A stretch of 64,000 bases of DNA from an uncultured Prevotella sp. Lineage in GTDB: Bacteria > Bacteroidota > Bacteroidia > Bacteroidales > Bacteroidaceae. Where the stretch lies: NCBI GenBank assembly GCA_900544825.1, contig UQWP01000003.1, positions 27,124-91,123 of the forward strand. The letters are read 5' to 3'. The notes below the pieces were generated by a model. It searched no databases and was not told where the DNA came from. It saw only the letters and a program-made list of their open reading frames with translations. The stretch's first letter is position 1; every line of letters begins with the position of its first letter. Made by a program: the position numbers and the translations under genes. Below, in pieces: positions 34,669-42,290 of this stretch.

Positions 34669-35214
34669 ATGATACTCAGTGATTCAGAACTGGTAGAGAT
34701 GCTTCGGGAACCACGTACCCGGCGAGAAGGATTCGCCGTGCTGGTTAAGCAGTATAGTGAGAAACTATACTGGAAGGTGCGTCGTATCGTGCTCAGTCAT
34801 GAAGATGCTAATGATGTCCTTCAGAATGTTTTCATCAAAGTATGGAACAATCTGCAGAATTTCCAGGGAAAGTCTTCACTATCTACCTGGCTTTATCGTA
34901 TTGCGATCAATGAATCGCTTGATTTTCTGAGAAAGCAGAAACAGACGGATATGGTCATTTCCGACGAAGAACTTTCTGTTTCATCCAGGTTGATGAGCGA
35001 CGAATACTTTGATGGTGATGAGATACAGGCTAGATTGCAGGAAGCTGTGGCAAGGTTGCCTGAAGTGCAGAGGACGGTTTTTAATCTTAAATATTTTGAG
35101 GAAATGAAGTATTCTGAGATTAGTCAGATTCTCAATACCAGTGAAGGTGCACTGAAAGCTTCTTATCATCTGGCAGTGAAAAAAATAACAGAATATTTGC
35201 ATTCGTTTGATTAA
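34669..35214 (+). CDS. ECF RNA polymerase sigma factor
   Basis: 181 residues with region 2 (about 20-90: FAVLVKQYSEKLYWKVRRIV, ANDVLQNVFIKVWNNL, LSTWLYRIAINESLDFLR) and region 4 (about 120-175: LPEVQRTVFNLKYFEEMKYS, EGALKASYHLAVKKI). It heads a three-gene unit with a single-pass membrane protein and a Spy-like periplasmic protein, an arrangement that suggests an envelope-stress sensing module. No Bacteroidetes consensus promoter was seen upstream, which is compatible with autoregulation by its own, unknown promoter. Confidence 0.92.
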   Translation: MILSDSELVEMLREPRTRREGFAVLVKQYSEKLYWKVRRIVLSHEDANDVLQNVFIKVWNNLQNFQGKSSLSTWLYRIAINESLDFLRKQKQTDMVISDEELSVSSRLMSDEYFDGDEIQARLQEAVARLPEVQRTVFNLKYFEEMKYSEISQILNTSEGALKASYHLAVKKITEYLHSFD

Positions 35215-35268
35215 ACCTTCAGCAATGTAAATCGTCTATTCAAATAAAAGAAGAAAGGATATTGCAAT

Positions 35269-35700
35269 ATGATAAACGAAGAGAAAAAAATAAATGATAT
35301 TTTCGGCAAGGAAAACCATTTCAAGGTTCCTGAAGGTTATTTCGATAACTTTGCAGAACAGATGATGGCAAAGATTCCGATGCAGGAAATTGATTCTCCT
35401 GAAGAAACTGATAAGAACCGTCAGGAGAATCAGGCTAAGTTCGTGCATTTAAGTCTCTGGAGACGTTTGCCTCTCAGAAAGATTGCTGCAGCCTTAGCCG
35501 TAACAGCCATGTTGGGTGGCGGTGTGCTCTATCAGCTTCAGCAGACAGAGAAGAAGCATCATGCTTTGGCACATAACGAAACTCCAGCCATTGAGAGTTC
35601 ACACGTTACAGACGGGGATGATGCTGCCTTTGAGCAGATGGCTGATTATACAATGATGGACACTCAGGATTTCTATGCACAGCTTGTGGCAGAGAACTAA
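35269..35700 (+). CDS. Membrane-anchored regulator, probable anti-sigma partner
   Basis: 143 residues. The cytoplasmic part begins with FGKENHFKVPEGYFDNFAEQMMAKIP, shown here only as the typical blocks HFKVPEGYFDNF and MMAKIP that I know from proteins following ECF sigma genes in Bacteroidetes. One membrane segment at about 67-85 (KIAAALAVTAMLGGGVLYQL) is followed by a short periplasmic tail with several His and acidic residues (KKHHALAHNET, HVTDGDDAAF). It starts 54 bp after the sigma gene. An anti-sigma role is inferred from position and topology; there is no recognisable zinc ASD motif. Confidence 0.72.
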   Translation: MINEEKKINDIFGKENHFKVPEGYFDNFAEQMMAKIPMQEIDSPEETDKNRQENQAKFVHLSLWRRLPLRKIAAALAVTAMLGGGVLYQLQQTEKKHHALAHNETPAIESSHVTDGDDAAFEQMADYTMMDTQDFYAQLVAEN

Positions 35701-35728
35701 TGTAGAATCTATTAAAAAAGACGTATAA

Positions 35729-36232
35729 ATGAAACAAGATAATAAAAGCAAGCATAGAACAAGACATCTGATCTTGGTTATAATGGCAGCTATTGCGATG
35801 ACGATGATGGGATTCCCTTGTCATGCTGAGAATACTCAAAGCCAGCGTCCGCCGTTTGACCCGAAGCGTTTTGAGGCAGATTTGGAGCAGTATATCACAA
35901 CCCATGCAAGCCTCACGCCGCAGGAAGCAAGTAAGTTCTTCCCGGTTTACCGCCAGATGATGAAGAAGATGCGTTCTTGTTTTGATGAGATGCGTAGATA
36001 TCATTTCGTTAATCCGACAGACGAGAAAGGTTGCGCTGAGGCTATCCGCCGCCAGGATGAGTTGGATATCGAGATGAAGCAGTTGCAGCAGGAATATCAT
36101 AACCGGTTTATGTATATCCTGCCTGCCAGCAAGGTGCTTCAGGTCATCAAGGCTGAAGAAAAGTTCCATCGTCAGGCTTTCAAAAGAGCCAGACAGTGGC
36201 ATCAAAATCACCCCAAGCATGAGAAAAGATAA
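35729..36232 (+). CDS. Periplasmic Spy/CpxP-like protein
   Basis: 167 residues with an N-terminal signal segment (about 13-33, MAAIAMTMMGFPCHA) and an all-helical, basic mature part. The motif ASLTPQEASKFFPVYRQM matches the LTxxQ pattern of the Spy/CpxP family, and the rest is amphipathic helix (RRQDELDIEMKQLQQEY, LPASKVLQVIKAEE). Such proteins are periplasmic chaperones or metal-stress sensors. As third gene of the ECF sigma / anti-sigma unit (28 bp gap) it is a good candidate for the signal sensor or for the output chaperone. Confidence 0.78.
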   Translation: MKQDNKSKHRTRHLILVIMAAIAMTMMGFPCHAENTQSQRPPFDPKRFEADLEQYITTHASLTPQEASKFFPVYRQMMKKMRSCFDEMRRYHFVNPTDEKGCAEAIRRQDELDIEMKQLQQEYHNRFMYILPASKVLQVIKAEEKFHRQAFKRARQWHQNHPKHEKR

Positions 36233-36240
36233 TGTATAAA

Positions 36241-36284
36241 GTCGCAAAGGTGTTATTTATAGTAACATTTTTGCGATTTTATTT
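36241..36284 (+). terminator. Hairpin after Spy-like gene
   Basis: CGCAAAGGTGTTA (36243-36255) pairs with TAACATTTTTGCG (36263-36275) with G-T wobbles, followed by ATTTTATTTTG. It overlaps the -33 region of the aspS promoter. Confidence 0.7.
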
Positions 36285-36313
36285 TGTTGTTTCCCCAAAT
36301 TATAGTAACTTTG
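36283..36313 (+). promoter_or_regulatory. Promoter of aspS
   Basis: TTTG (36283-36286), 19 nt, TAACTTTG (36306-36313) followed by C, 35 nt before the aspS ATG. Confidence 0.85.
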
Positions 36314-36348
36314 CACATCAGAAACAAAAATATATAATATAATAAGGT

Positions 36349-38106
36349 ATGTACAGAACACAAACTTGTGGAGAGCTTCGTCTCTCTGATGCTGGCAAGG
36401 AAGTTACACTTGCCGGATGGGTACAGCGCTCAAGAAAGATGGGTGGTATGACATTCGTTGACTTGCGCGACCGTTATGGTATCACACAGTTGGTTTTCAA
36501 CGAGGCAGATGATAAGGCCTTGTGTGATGCTGCCAATAAGCTGGGTCGTGAATATTGCATCCAGATCAAGGGTACAGTTAGTGAGCGACAGAGCAAGAAT
36601 CCTAAAATGGATACAGGTGATATTGAAATCCTGGTAAAGGAGCTGAATGTGCTCTCTCAGAGTCAGACTCCTCCTTTCACTATCGAAGATAATACTGATG
36701 GCGGTGACGATATTCGTATGAAGTATCGCTATCTCGATTTGCGCCGTCCTGCGGTTCGTAAGAATTTGGAGTTGCGTCATCGTATGTGCATCCTGATTCG
36801 CAACTTCCTCGATTCACAGAACTTTATGGAGGTTGAGACTCCTATCCTCATCGGTAGTACACCAGAAGGAGCCCGCGACTTCGTTGTTCCTTCTCGTATG
36901 AATCCTGGTCAGTTCTATGCTCTTCCACAGAGCCCTCAGACATTGAAGCAACTCCTGATGGTAGCTGGTTTCGACCGCTACTTCCAGATTGCCAAGTGCT
37001 TCCGTGACGAGGACCTCCGTGCCGACCGTCAGCCTGAGTTTACTCAGATCGACTGTGAGATGAGCTTCGTAGATCAGGATGATGTAATCGATCTTTTCGA
37101 GGAAATGGCTCGCCATCTCTTCAAGGAGATTCGTGGCGTAGAGCTTCCTAAGCTGGAGCAGATGACATGGCATGAGGCTATGCGCCGTTTCGGTAGCGAT
37201 AAGCCAGACTTGCGTTTCGGTATGGAGTTTGTAGAGTTGAAGGATGCCTTCACTGGTAAGGGTAACTTCTCTGTATTCGATGAGGCTAAGTATATTGGCG
37301 GTATCTGCGTTCCTGGTTGTGCTGACTATAGCCGCAAGCAGTTGAACGAGTTGACCGACTTCGTAAAGCGTCCACAGGTAGGTGCCAAGGGTTTGGTTTA
37401 TATCAAGTATAATGCAGATGGTACTGTGAAGAGTAGCATCGATAAGTTCTATTCTCCAGAGGAGCTTGCAGAAATCAAGACTGTAATGGGTGCTAACGAT
37501 GGCGACCTCGTTTTGATTCTGAGTGGTGACAATGCCAATAAGACTCGTATCCAGCTTTGCTCTCTCCGTCTTGAGATGGGTGACCGTCTGGGCTTGCGTG
37601 ACAAGAACGTGTTCAAGTGTCTCTGGATTGTTGACTTCCCTCTCTTCGAGTGGAGTGATGAGGAGCAGCGCCTGATGGCAACTCACCATCCTTTCACAAT
37701 GCCAAATCCTGATGATATCCCATTGCTCGATGAGCATCCAGAGCAGGTTCGTGCCAAGGCATACGACTTTGTCTGCAATGGTATCGAAGTGGGTGGAGGT
37801 TCTCTCCGTATCCACGATACTCAGTTGCAGGAGAAGATGTTCGAGGTTCTCGGTTTCACACCAGAGCGTGCTGAGGCTCAGTTCGGCTTCCTGATGAACG
37901 CCTTCAAGTATGGAGCACCACCTCACGCAGGTCTTGCTTTCGGTCTTGATCGCTTCGTAAGCATTATGGCTGGTCTCGACAGTATCCGCGACTGCATCGC
38001 TTTCCCTAAGAATAATTCTGGTCGCGACGTGATGCTTGATGCTCCTTCAGAGCTGGATCCAAAACAGCTTGATGAGCTGGAGATTAAGCTTGATTTGAAG
38101 GATTAA
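36349..38106 (+). CDS. aspS: Aspartyl-tRNA synthetase
   Basis: Class II synthetase, 585 residues, bacterial type. An N-terminal OB-fold binds the anticodon (TLAGWVQRSRKMGGMTFVDL broken over about 18-40), motif 2 is seen as CFRDEDLRADRQPEFTQ, a bacterial GAD insertion lies at about 290-410, and motif 3 is GLAFGLDRF near 535. Residues that could tell discriminating from non-discriminating enzymes were not assessed. Single-gene unit with its own promoter and a following hairpin. Confidence 0.97.
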   Translation: MYRTQTCGELRLSDAGKEVTLAGWVQRSRKMGGMTFVDLRDRYGITQLVFNEADDKALCDAANKLGREYCIQIKGTVSERQSKNPKMDTGDIEILVKELNVLSQSQTPPFTIEDNTDGGDDIRMKYRYLDLRRPAVRKNLELRHRMCILIRNFLDSQNFMEVETPILIGSTPEGARDFVVPSRMNPGQFYALPQSPQTLKQLLMVAGFDRYFQIAKCFRDEDLRADRQPEFTQIDCEMSFVDQDDVIDLFEEMARHLFKEIRGVELPKLEQMTWHEAMRRFGSDKPDLRFGMEFVELKDAFTGKGNFSVFDEAKYIGGICVPGCADYSRKQLNELTDFVKRPQVGAKGLVYIKYNADGTVKSSIDKFYSPEELAEIKTVMGANDGDLVLILSGDNANKTRIQLCSLRLEMGDRLGLRDKNVFKCLWIVDFPLFEWSDEEQRLMATHHPFTMPNPDDIPLLDEHPEQVRAKAYDFVCNGIEVGGGSLRIHDTQLQEKMFEVLGFTPERAEAQFGFLMNAFKYGAPPHAGLAFGLDRFVSIMAGLDSIRDCIAFPKNNSGRDVMLDAPSELDPKQLDELEIKLDLKD

Positions 38107-38113
38107 TTATAAA

Positions 38114-38157
38114 TTGCACCGCATTTATCTTGATGTAAGTCAAAAAATGCGGTGCAA
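38114..38157 (+). terminator. Hairpin after aspS
   Basis: Perfect 13-bp stem TTGCACCGCATTT (38114-38126) / AAATGCGGTGCAA (38145-38157) with an 18-nt loop. A real T-run is missing, so it may be a processing or stability element instead. Confidence 0.6.
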
Positions 38158-38214
38158 CCTCTTGTAAACAAGCACTTTTCTGCTTTAAAATGCTAAAATT
38201 TAAACTATTTTTTT

Positions 38215-38222
38215 TAATTTTG
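38215..38222 (+). promoter_or_regulatory. -7 box of winged-helix gene
   Basis: TAATTTTG followed by C; no -33 TTTG. The leader carries a small hairpin AAATGCTT (38240-38247) / AAGCATTT (38256-38263). Confidence 0.5.
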
Positions 38223-38288
38223 CATCAGAATAATTAAGGAAATGCTTTAGAAAACAAGCATTTCGCAGAACAAATTATTACTAAAGAC

Positions 38289-38603
38289 ATGGTAGAAAAG
38301 AAAGCAACAACTAAGACAGCTGCCAAGAAGACAGCTACTAAGAAGGCTACAGCAGCAAAGACTGCTACAGCTACAAAGAAGACTTCTACAGCAAAGAAGG
38401 AAGTAATCTATTTGACTGCTGAGAACGCAGGTTTCCGTGCTGGTGATGTTTATCAGGCATTGGCAGCAGCAGAACAGTCTCTCTCTTTGGAGGAGATTGC
38501 TAAGCAGGCAAACATTAGTGTTGAGGATGCTATCCTTGGTATCGGATGGCTCTTCAAAGAGGGTAAGATTAAGGAAGAGGACAACAAGGTAGCTCTCGCT
38601 TAA
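38289..38603 (+). CDS. Winged-helix protein (DUF2582 type) with histone-like tail
   Basis: 104 residues in two parts. Residues 1-37 are almost only Lys, Thr and Ala (KKATTKTAAKKTATKKATAA), like the tails of bacterial histone-H1-like proteins. Residues 40-104 (YLTAENAGFRAGDVYQAL, SLEEIAKQANISVEDAILG, IGWLFKEGKIKEEDNKV) are a winged-helix domain of the DUF2582 type. This suggests a small nucleoid or DNA-binding protein: the tail contacts the phosphate backbone and the wing may give some specificity. It has its own promoter-like box and a strong terminator. Confidence 0.8.
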   Translation: MVEKKATTKTAAKKTATKKATAAKTATATKKTSTAKKEVIYLTAENAGFRAGDVYQALAAAEQSLSLEEIAKQANISVEDAILGIGWLFKEGKIKEEDNKVALA

Positions 38604-38618
38604 ATAAAGAACCTTAAG

Positions 38619-38668
38619 AGCCGCAGTTTCTTAACTTAGTGGAAGAAACTGCGGCTTTTCTGTTTTTT
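38619..38668 (+). terminator. Terminator of winged-helix gene
   Basis: Perfect 14-bp stem AGCCGCAGTTTCTT (38619-38632) / AAGAAACTGCGGCT (38643-38656) with a 10-nt loop, then TTTCTGTTTTTT. Confidence 0.9.
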
Positions 38669-38745
38669 ATTCACTCTTCTCTCGATTCACTCTTCTCAGT
38701 CTTTATTTAAATTTCTTTTCACCATAACCATCTAGCATTATTTAT

Positions 38746-39090
38746 ATGAAATTAGAACAAGAAATATTCAACGTTTTGGTACAAGCCGGCAGTCAAGGTC
38801 TCAAGTTGGAGAAGATAGTCCGTCATGTTTATAATTCTTGTAATTCCATTTTTACTCCTCTTGATTATAAATATGTGTATGGTTTCGTTTCTCAGTATCT
38901 CATCAAAAATTCCAAGAACCCAAGTTCTATTATAGAGAAAGGCAAGGGATATGGAGTGTATCGTATCAACTATCAGAGTTCGGCTATGCAGCAGCTGATG
39001 CTTGATTTCTCTTCTGCCTCTATAGAGAAAGAGGATGATGACAGCGAGAAAAGCAAGCAATCGCAGGAACTTGATCTCTTTGGTGATTGA
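38746..39090 (+). CDS. Small protein with winged-helix-like N-terminus, unknown
   Basis: 114 residues, not recognised. The N-terminal 70 residues (LEQEIFNVLVQAGSQGLKL, EKIVRHVYNSCNSIF, YVYGFVSQYLIKNSKNPSS, GYGVYRIN) have the rhythm of a winged helix in which 'GLKLEKIVRHVYN' would be the first helices and 'KGYGVYRIN' the wing strand. The C-terminus is acidic and low-complexity (KEDDDSEKSKQSQELDLFGD). Position two after a DNA-binding protein gene may be chance. Its stop codon lies at the edge of a 264-bp 22-bp-period array. Confidence 0.6.
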   Translation: MKLEQEIFNVLVQAGSQGLKLEKIVRHVYNSCNSIFTPLDYKYVYGFVSQYLIKNSKNPSSIIEKGKGYGVYRINYQSSAMQQLMLDFSSASIEKEDDDSEKSKQSQELDLFGD

Positions 39091-39352
39091 TAGAAGTAAG
39101 GTAAGTTATCTAACGAAGTTAGTTGCGTTGGCTAATGAAGTTAGTTGCGTGGTCTAACGAAGCTATGTAAGTTATCGAAAGGAGCAATAGAAGTTGTCTG
39201 AAGAAGCAATGGAGGTTGTCTGAAGAATTAATTCTTGTTTTCGGGTTCGTAGGCTTTTCAAACCGCACAACAGCTGTTGTGCGCTTGCATAACAGCTGAT
39301 ATGCGCTTGCACAACAGCTGATGTGCGAGTGGAATACACCTGTTGGGCACCA
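39089..39352. repeat. Degenerate 22-bp tandem array, 12 units
   Basis: From the stop codon at 39088-39090 the sequence can be cut into twelve 22-nt units without any gap. The first seven share GAAG near position 5 and end in a form of AGTTRTC (examples at 39111, 39133, 39155, 39177, 39199). Units 8-10 (39265, 39287, 39309) share the palindrome GCACAACAGCTGTTGTGC with compensating changes in the arms. The rest of the gap to 39500 holds only a -7-like TATATTTG at 39405-39412 that could serve the kinase gene. Confidence 0.82.
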
Positions 39353-39500
39353 ACTTATTAAATCGTTTTTTTTCATTGGGGGGAATCTATCCGTTTATTC
39401 GTATTATATTTGTATGATGAGTTATGGAATGAGCATTTCTATCAAACTCATTTCTATACTTTAGGTTTAGTAATAACAAACAATTTTAAATAACGGACAA

Positions 39501-40988
39501 ATGGCTAGAAGATATTTATTAGGTTTTGATGTGGGTTCAAGTTCTGTAAAGGCTTCTCTTACAGATGTAGATAATGGTGAAATCGTTGCTTCAGCATTCT
39601 ATCCTGATCATGAAGCACCTATCATGGCAGTAAAGGCAGGATGGGCTGAACAGGATCCACAGATGTGGTGGGATAATGCCAAGTTATCACTCAAGAAGAT
39701 TATGGCGGAGTGTGGTGCCAAGGGTGAGGATATCCTTGCTATTGGTATTTCTTATCAGATGCATGGTCTAGTTTGCGTGGATAAGAACCAGCAGGTTTTG
39801 CGTCCATCTATCATCTGGTGCGATTCCCGTGCAGTTCCTTATGGCGAGAAAGCGTTCCATGATTTAGGCGAGGACCTCTGCTTGCGTAATCTGCTTAATT
39901 CTCCAGGCAACTTTACCGCTTCCAAACTGGCGTGGGTTAAGGAGAATGAGCCTGAGCTTTTCGATAAGATTGATAAGATTATGCTCCCAGGTGATTATCT
40001 GGCGATGAAACTTTCCGGTGAGGCTCAGACTACTATCAGCGGACTTTCTGAGGGTATGATGTGGGACTTCAAGGCAAAGAAACCTGCCAAGTTCCTGCTT
40101 GATTATTTCGGATTCGATGAGAGTATGATCGCCGACATCGTTCCTACCTTCTCTGTACAGAGCGTAGTCTGCAAGGCTGCTGCCGAGGAACTGGGTCTGA
40201 AGGAGGGAACTCCTATCTCTTACCGCGCAGGTGACCAGCCGAATAATGCTGTCAGCCTGAATGTGTTCAATCCAGGTGAGATTGCCAGCACCGCAGGAAC
40301 TTCCGGAGTAGTCTATGGTGTGCTCGGTGATGTCAATTACGATCCAAAGAGTCGTGTCAATACCTTTGCACATGTCAACTATACAACGGAACTCGACCGC
40401 TTGGGAGTGTTGCTCTGTATAAATGGTACAGGTATTCTGAATGCTTGGGTACATCGTAACATAACTCCTGATGTAAGCTATGCAGATATGAATGATTTGG
40501 CAGCCGGTGTTCCTATTGGCAGCGATGGCGTGAAGATCATTCCTTTCGGAAATGGAGCAGAGCGCGTATTGGAGAATCGTGAAGTAGGCTGTTCTATCCG
40601 TGGATTGAGCTTTACCAAGCACAATCGCTCTCATATCGTAAGAGCTGCACAGGAAGGTATCGTGTTCAGCTTCTGCTATGGTATGGAAATCATGCAGCAG
40701 ATGGGTATGGATATCAAGAAGGTTCATGCTGGAAAGGCAAACATGTTCCTCAGTCCTCTGTTCCGTGATACCCTGGCAGGTGTGAGTGGTGCCACCATTG
40801 AACTTTACGAGACCGATGGTAGTGCTGGTGCTGCCAAGGGAGCTGGTATCGGAGCCGGAATCTATAAGGATCACGATGAGGCATTTGCATCTCTTAAGAA
40901 ATTGGCGGTAATTGAGCCTGATGAGGCAAATCGCAGTGCTTATCTTGAGGCTTATGCTGACTGGAAGGCTGAACTTGGTAAGCTCTAA
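39501..40988 (+). CDS. xylB: FGGY-family carbohydrate kinase, xylulokinase-like
   Basis: 495 residues. ASKHA kinase fold: phosphate loop LGFDVGSSSVKASL, AGWAEQDPQMWW, the sugar-binding region ISYQMHGLVCVD and SIIWCDSRAV, the middle GDQPNNAVSLNVFNPGEI and IASTAGTSGVVYG, and the C-terminal HAGKANMFLSPLFRD and DGSAGAAKGAGIGAGIY, which match xylulokinases. It would phosphorylate D-xylulose after xylose isomerase, but xylA and a transporter are not adjacent here, so xylulose as the substrate is by similarity only. Confidence 0.87.
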   Translation: MARRYLLGFDVGSSSVKASLTDVDNGEIVASAFYPDHEAPIMAVKAGWAEQDPQMWWDNAKLSLKKIMAECGAKGEDILAIGISYQMHGLVCVDKNQQVLRPSIIWCDSRAVPYGEKAFHDLGEDLCLRNLLNSPGNFTASKLAWVKENEPELFDKIDKIMLPGDYLAMKLSGEAQTTISGLSEGMMWDFKAKKPAKFLLDYFGFDESMIADIVPTFSVQSVVCKAAAEELGLKEGTPISYRAGDQPNNAVSLNVFNPGEIASTAGTSGVVYGVLGDVNYDPKSRVNTFAHVNYTTELDRLGVLLCINGTGILNAWVHRNITPDVSYADMNDLAAGVPIGSDGVKIIPFGNGAERVLENREVGCSIRGLSFTKHNRSHIVRAAQEGIVFSFCYGMEIMQQMGMDIKKVHAGKANMFLSPLFRDTLAGVSGATIELYETDGSAGAAKGAGIGAGIYKDHDEAFASLKKLAVIEPDEANRSAYLEAYADWKAELGKL

Positions 40989-41043
40989 GTTATACTTTGA
41001 TACCAGAAGAGTTCGAAAAACACGGGTTTTTTCTAAATATGAT

Positions 41044-41078
41044 AAAGGATGGAATAATTTTCCATCCTTTATTTGTTT
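41044..41078 (+). terminator. Terminator of kinase gene
   Basis: Stem AAAGGATGGAA (41044-41054) / TTCCATCCTTT (41060-41070), 5-nt loop, then ATTTGTTTAT. The TTTG in that run doubles as the -33 box of the next gene. Confidence 0.85.
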
Positions 41079-41103
41079 ATACCAATTATTTTTATTACTT
41101 TTG
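41072..41103 (+). promoter_or_regulatory. Promoter of mannose-1-phosphate guanylyltransferase gene
   Basis: TTTG (41072-41075), 20 nt, TACTTTTG (41096-41103) followed by C, 27 nt before the ATG. Confidence 0.83.
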
Positions 41104-41130
41104 CGGAATATTATATAAAAAGATATAAAT

Positions 41131-42201
41131 ATGGCTCATAAAAATAATCATTTAGTAATCATGGCAGGTGGAGTAGGCAGTAGATTCTGGCCTATGAGTA
41201 CCGTGGACAAGCCTAAGCAGTTTATTGATGTCTTAGGAACAGGTCGTACACTTTTACAGCTTACATTCGATCGTTTTGAGGGTGTTTGTGACCCGGAGAA
41301 TGTTTGGGTAGTAACCAATAAAAAGTATGCTGCCTTGGTTCACGAGCAGTTGCCTGAGATTCCTGAGGGTAATATTCTGCAGGAACCATGCAGAAGAAAC
41401 ACAGCTCCTTGCATCGCCTATATCAGTTGGCGAATCAAGGAAAAGGATCCACATGCAAATATTGTTGTATCTCCTTCTGATCATATCGTTACCAATGCCA
41501 ACGAATTCAGAAGAGTGGTAACATCTGCCTTGAAGTTTACTGGTGAGACTGACAGCATCGTTACTTTGGGAATGAAGCCTACTCGTCCAGAGACAGGCTA
41601 TGGCTATATTCAGGCAGATCTCCGTACTCCTTCAGCTCGTAACAAGGAAATCTTCCGTGTTGATCAGTTCAGGGAGAAACCAAATTTGGAGACTGCTACT
41701 CAATATATTCAGGACAAGAGTTTCTTCTGGAATGCCGGTATCTTCGTGATGAGTGCCGCAACTATTGTCAATGCCTTCCGTGTTTACCAGCCAAGCATTG
41801 CCAAGATTTTCGAGAGCATGCGCAGTATTTATGGTACAGACAAGGAGCAGGCTGAAATCGATCTGCGTTATCCTGAATGTGAGAATATCTCTGTTGACTA
41901 TGCTATCATGGAGAAAGCGGAGGAAATCTTCGTGATGCCTGCCGACTTTGGATGGAGTGACCTCGGTACATGGGGAAGCCTCCTGGCACAGAGCCATAAG
42001 GATATGTATGGCAATGCGCTGATTGGTGATAATATCCAGATGGTGGAGTCCAAGAACAATATCGTTCATACCATGAACGAGAAGAAGGTTGTTATCCAGG
42101 GGCTGGATGGCTATATTGTAGCAGAGGAAGACGGAACGCTGCTTATCTGCAAATTGTCTGAGGAACAGCGAATCAAGATTTTCTCAGGTAGTGAGAAGTA
42201 A
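41131..42201 (+). CDS. manC: Mannose-1-phosphate guanylyltransferase
   Basis: Makes GDP-mannose from mannose 1-phosphate and GTP, feeding fucose and mannose into envelope glycans. 356 residues, the short type without a fused isomerase domain. The nucleotide-binding loop is VIMAGGVGSRFWPMST with PKQFIDV following; later FREKPNLETATQYI holds the catalytic-site Glu-Lys-Pro and FFWNAGIFVM and SVDYAIMEKAEE are typical. Single gene between its own promoter and a bidirectional terminator. Confidence 0.93.
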   Translation: MAHKNNHLVIMAGGVGSRFWPMSTVDKPKQFIDVLGTGRTLLQLTFDRFEGVCDPENVWVVTNKKYAALVHEQLPEIPEGNILQEPCRRNTAPCIAYISWRIKEKDPHANIVVSPSDHIVTNANEFRRVVTSALKFTGETDSIVTLGMKPTRPETGYGYIQADLRTPSARNKEIFRVDQFREKPNLETATQYIQDKSFFWNAGIFVMSAATIVNAFRVYQPSIAKIFESMRSIYGTDKEQAEIDLRYPECENISVDYAIMEKAEEIFVMPADFGWSDLGTWGSLLAQSHKDMYGNALIGDNIQMVESKNNIVHTMNEKKVVIQGLDGYIVAEEDGTLLICKLSEEQRIKIFSGSEK

Positions 42202-42221
42202 TGATTGCTATCTATATATAC

Positions 42222-42266
42222 AAAAAACTCTCCATTGAAGGTTGAATCTCAATGGAGAGTTTTTTT
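42222..42266. terminator. Bidirectional terminator, manC / dedA
   Basis: 17-bp stem AAAAAACTCTCCATTGA (42222-42238) / TCAATGGAGAGTTTTTT (42249-42265), 10-nt loop, T-run on both strands. Confidence 0.92.
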
Positions 42267-42290
42267 GTATAGATGTGCTTCTGAAGAAGT

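Noticed and set aside
39089..39352. Possible CRISPR array
   Set aside because: The 22-bp units follow each other without unique spacers, there are no cas genes, and the units are degenerate.
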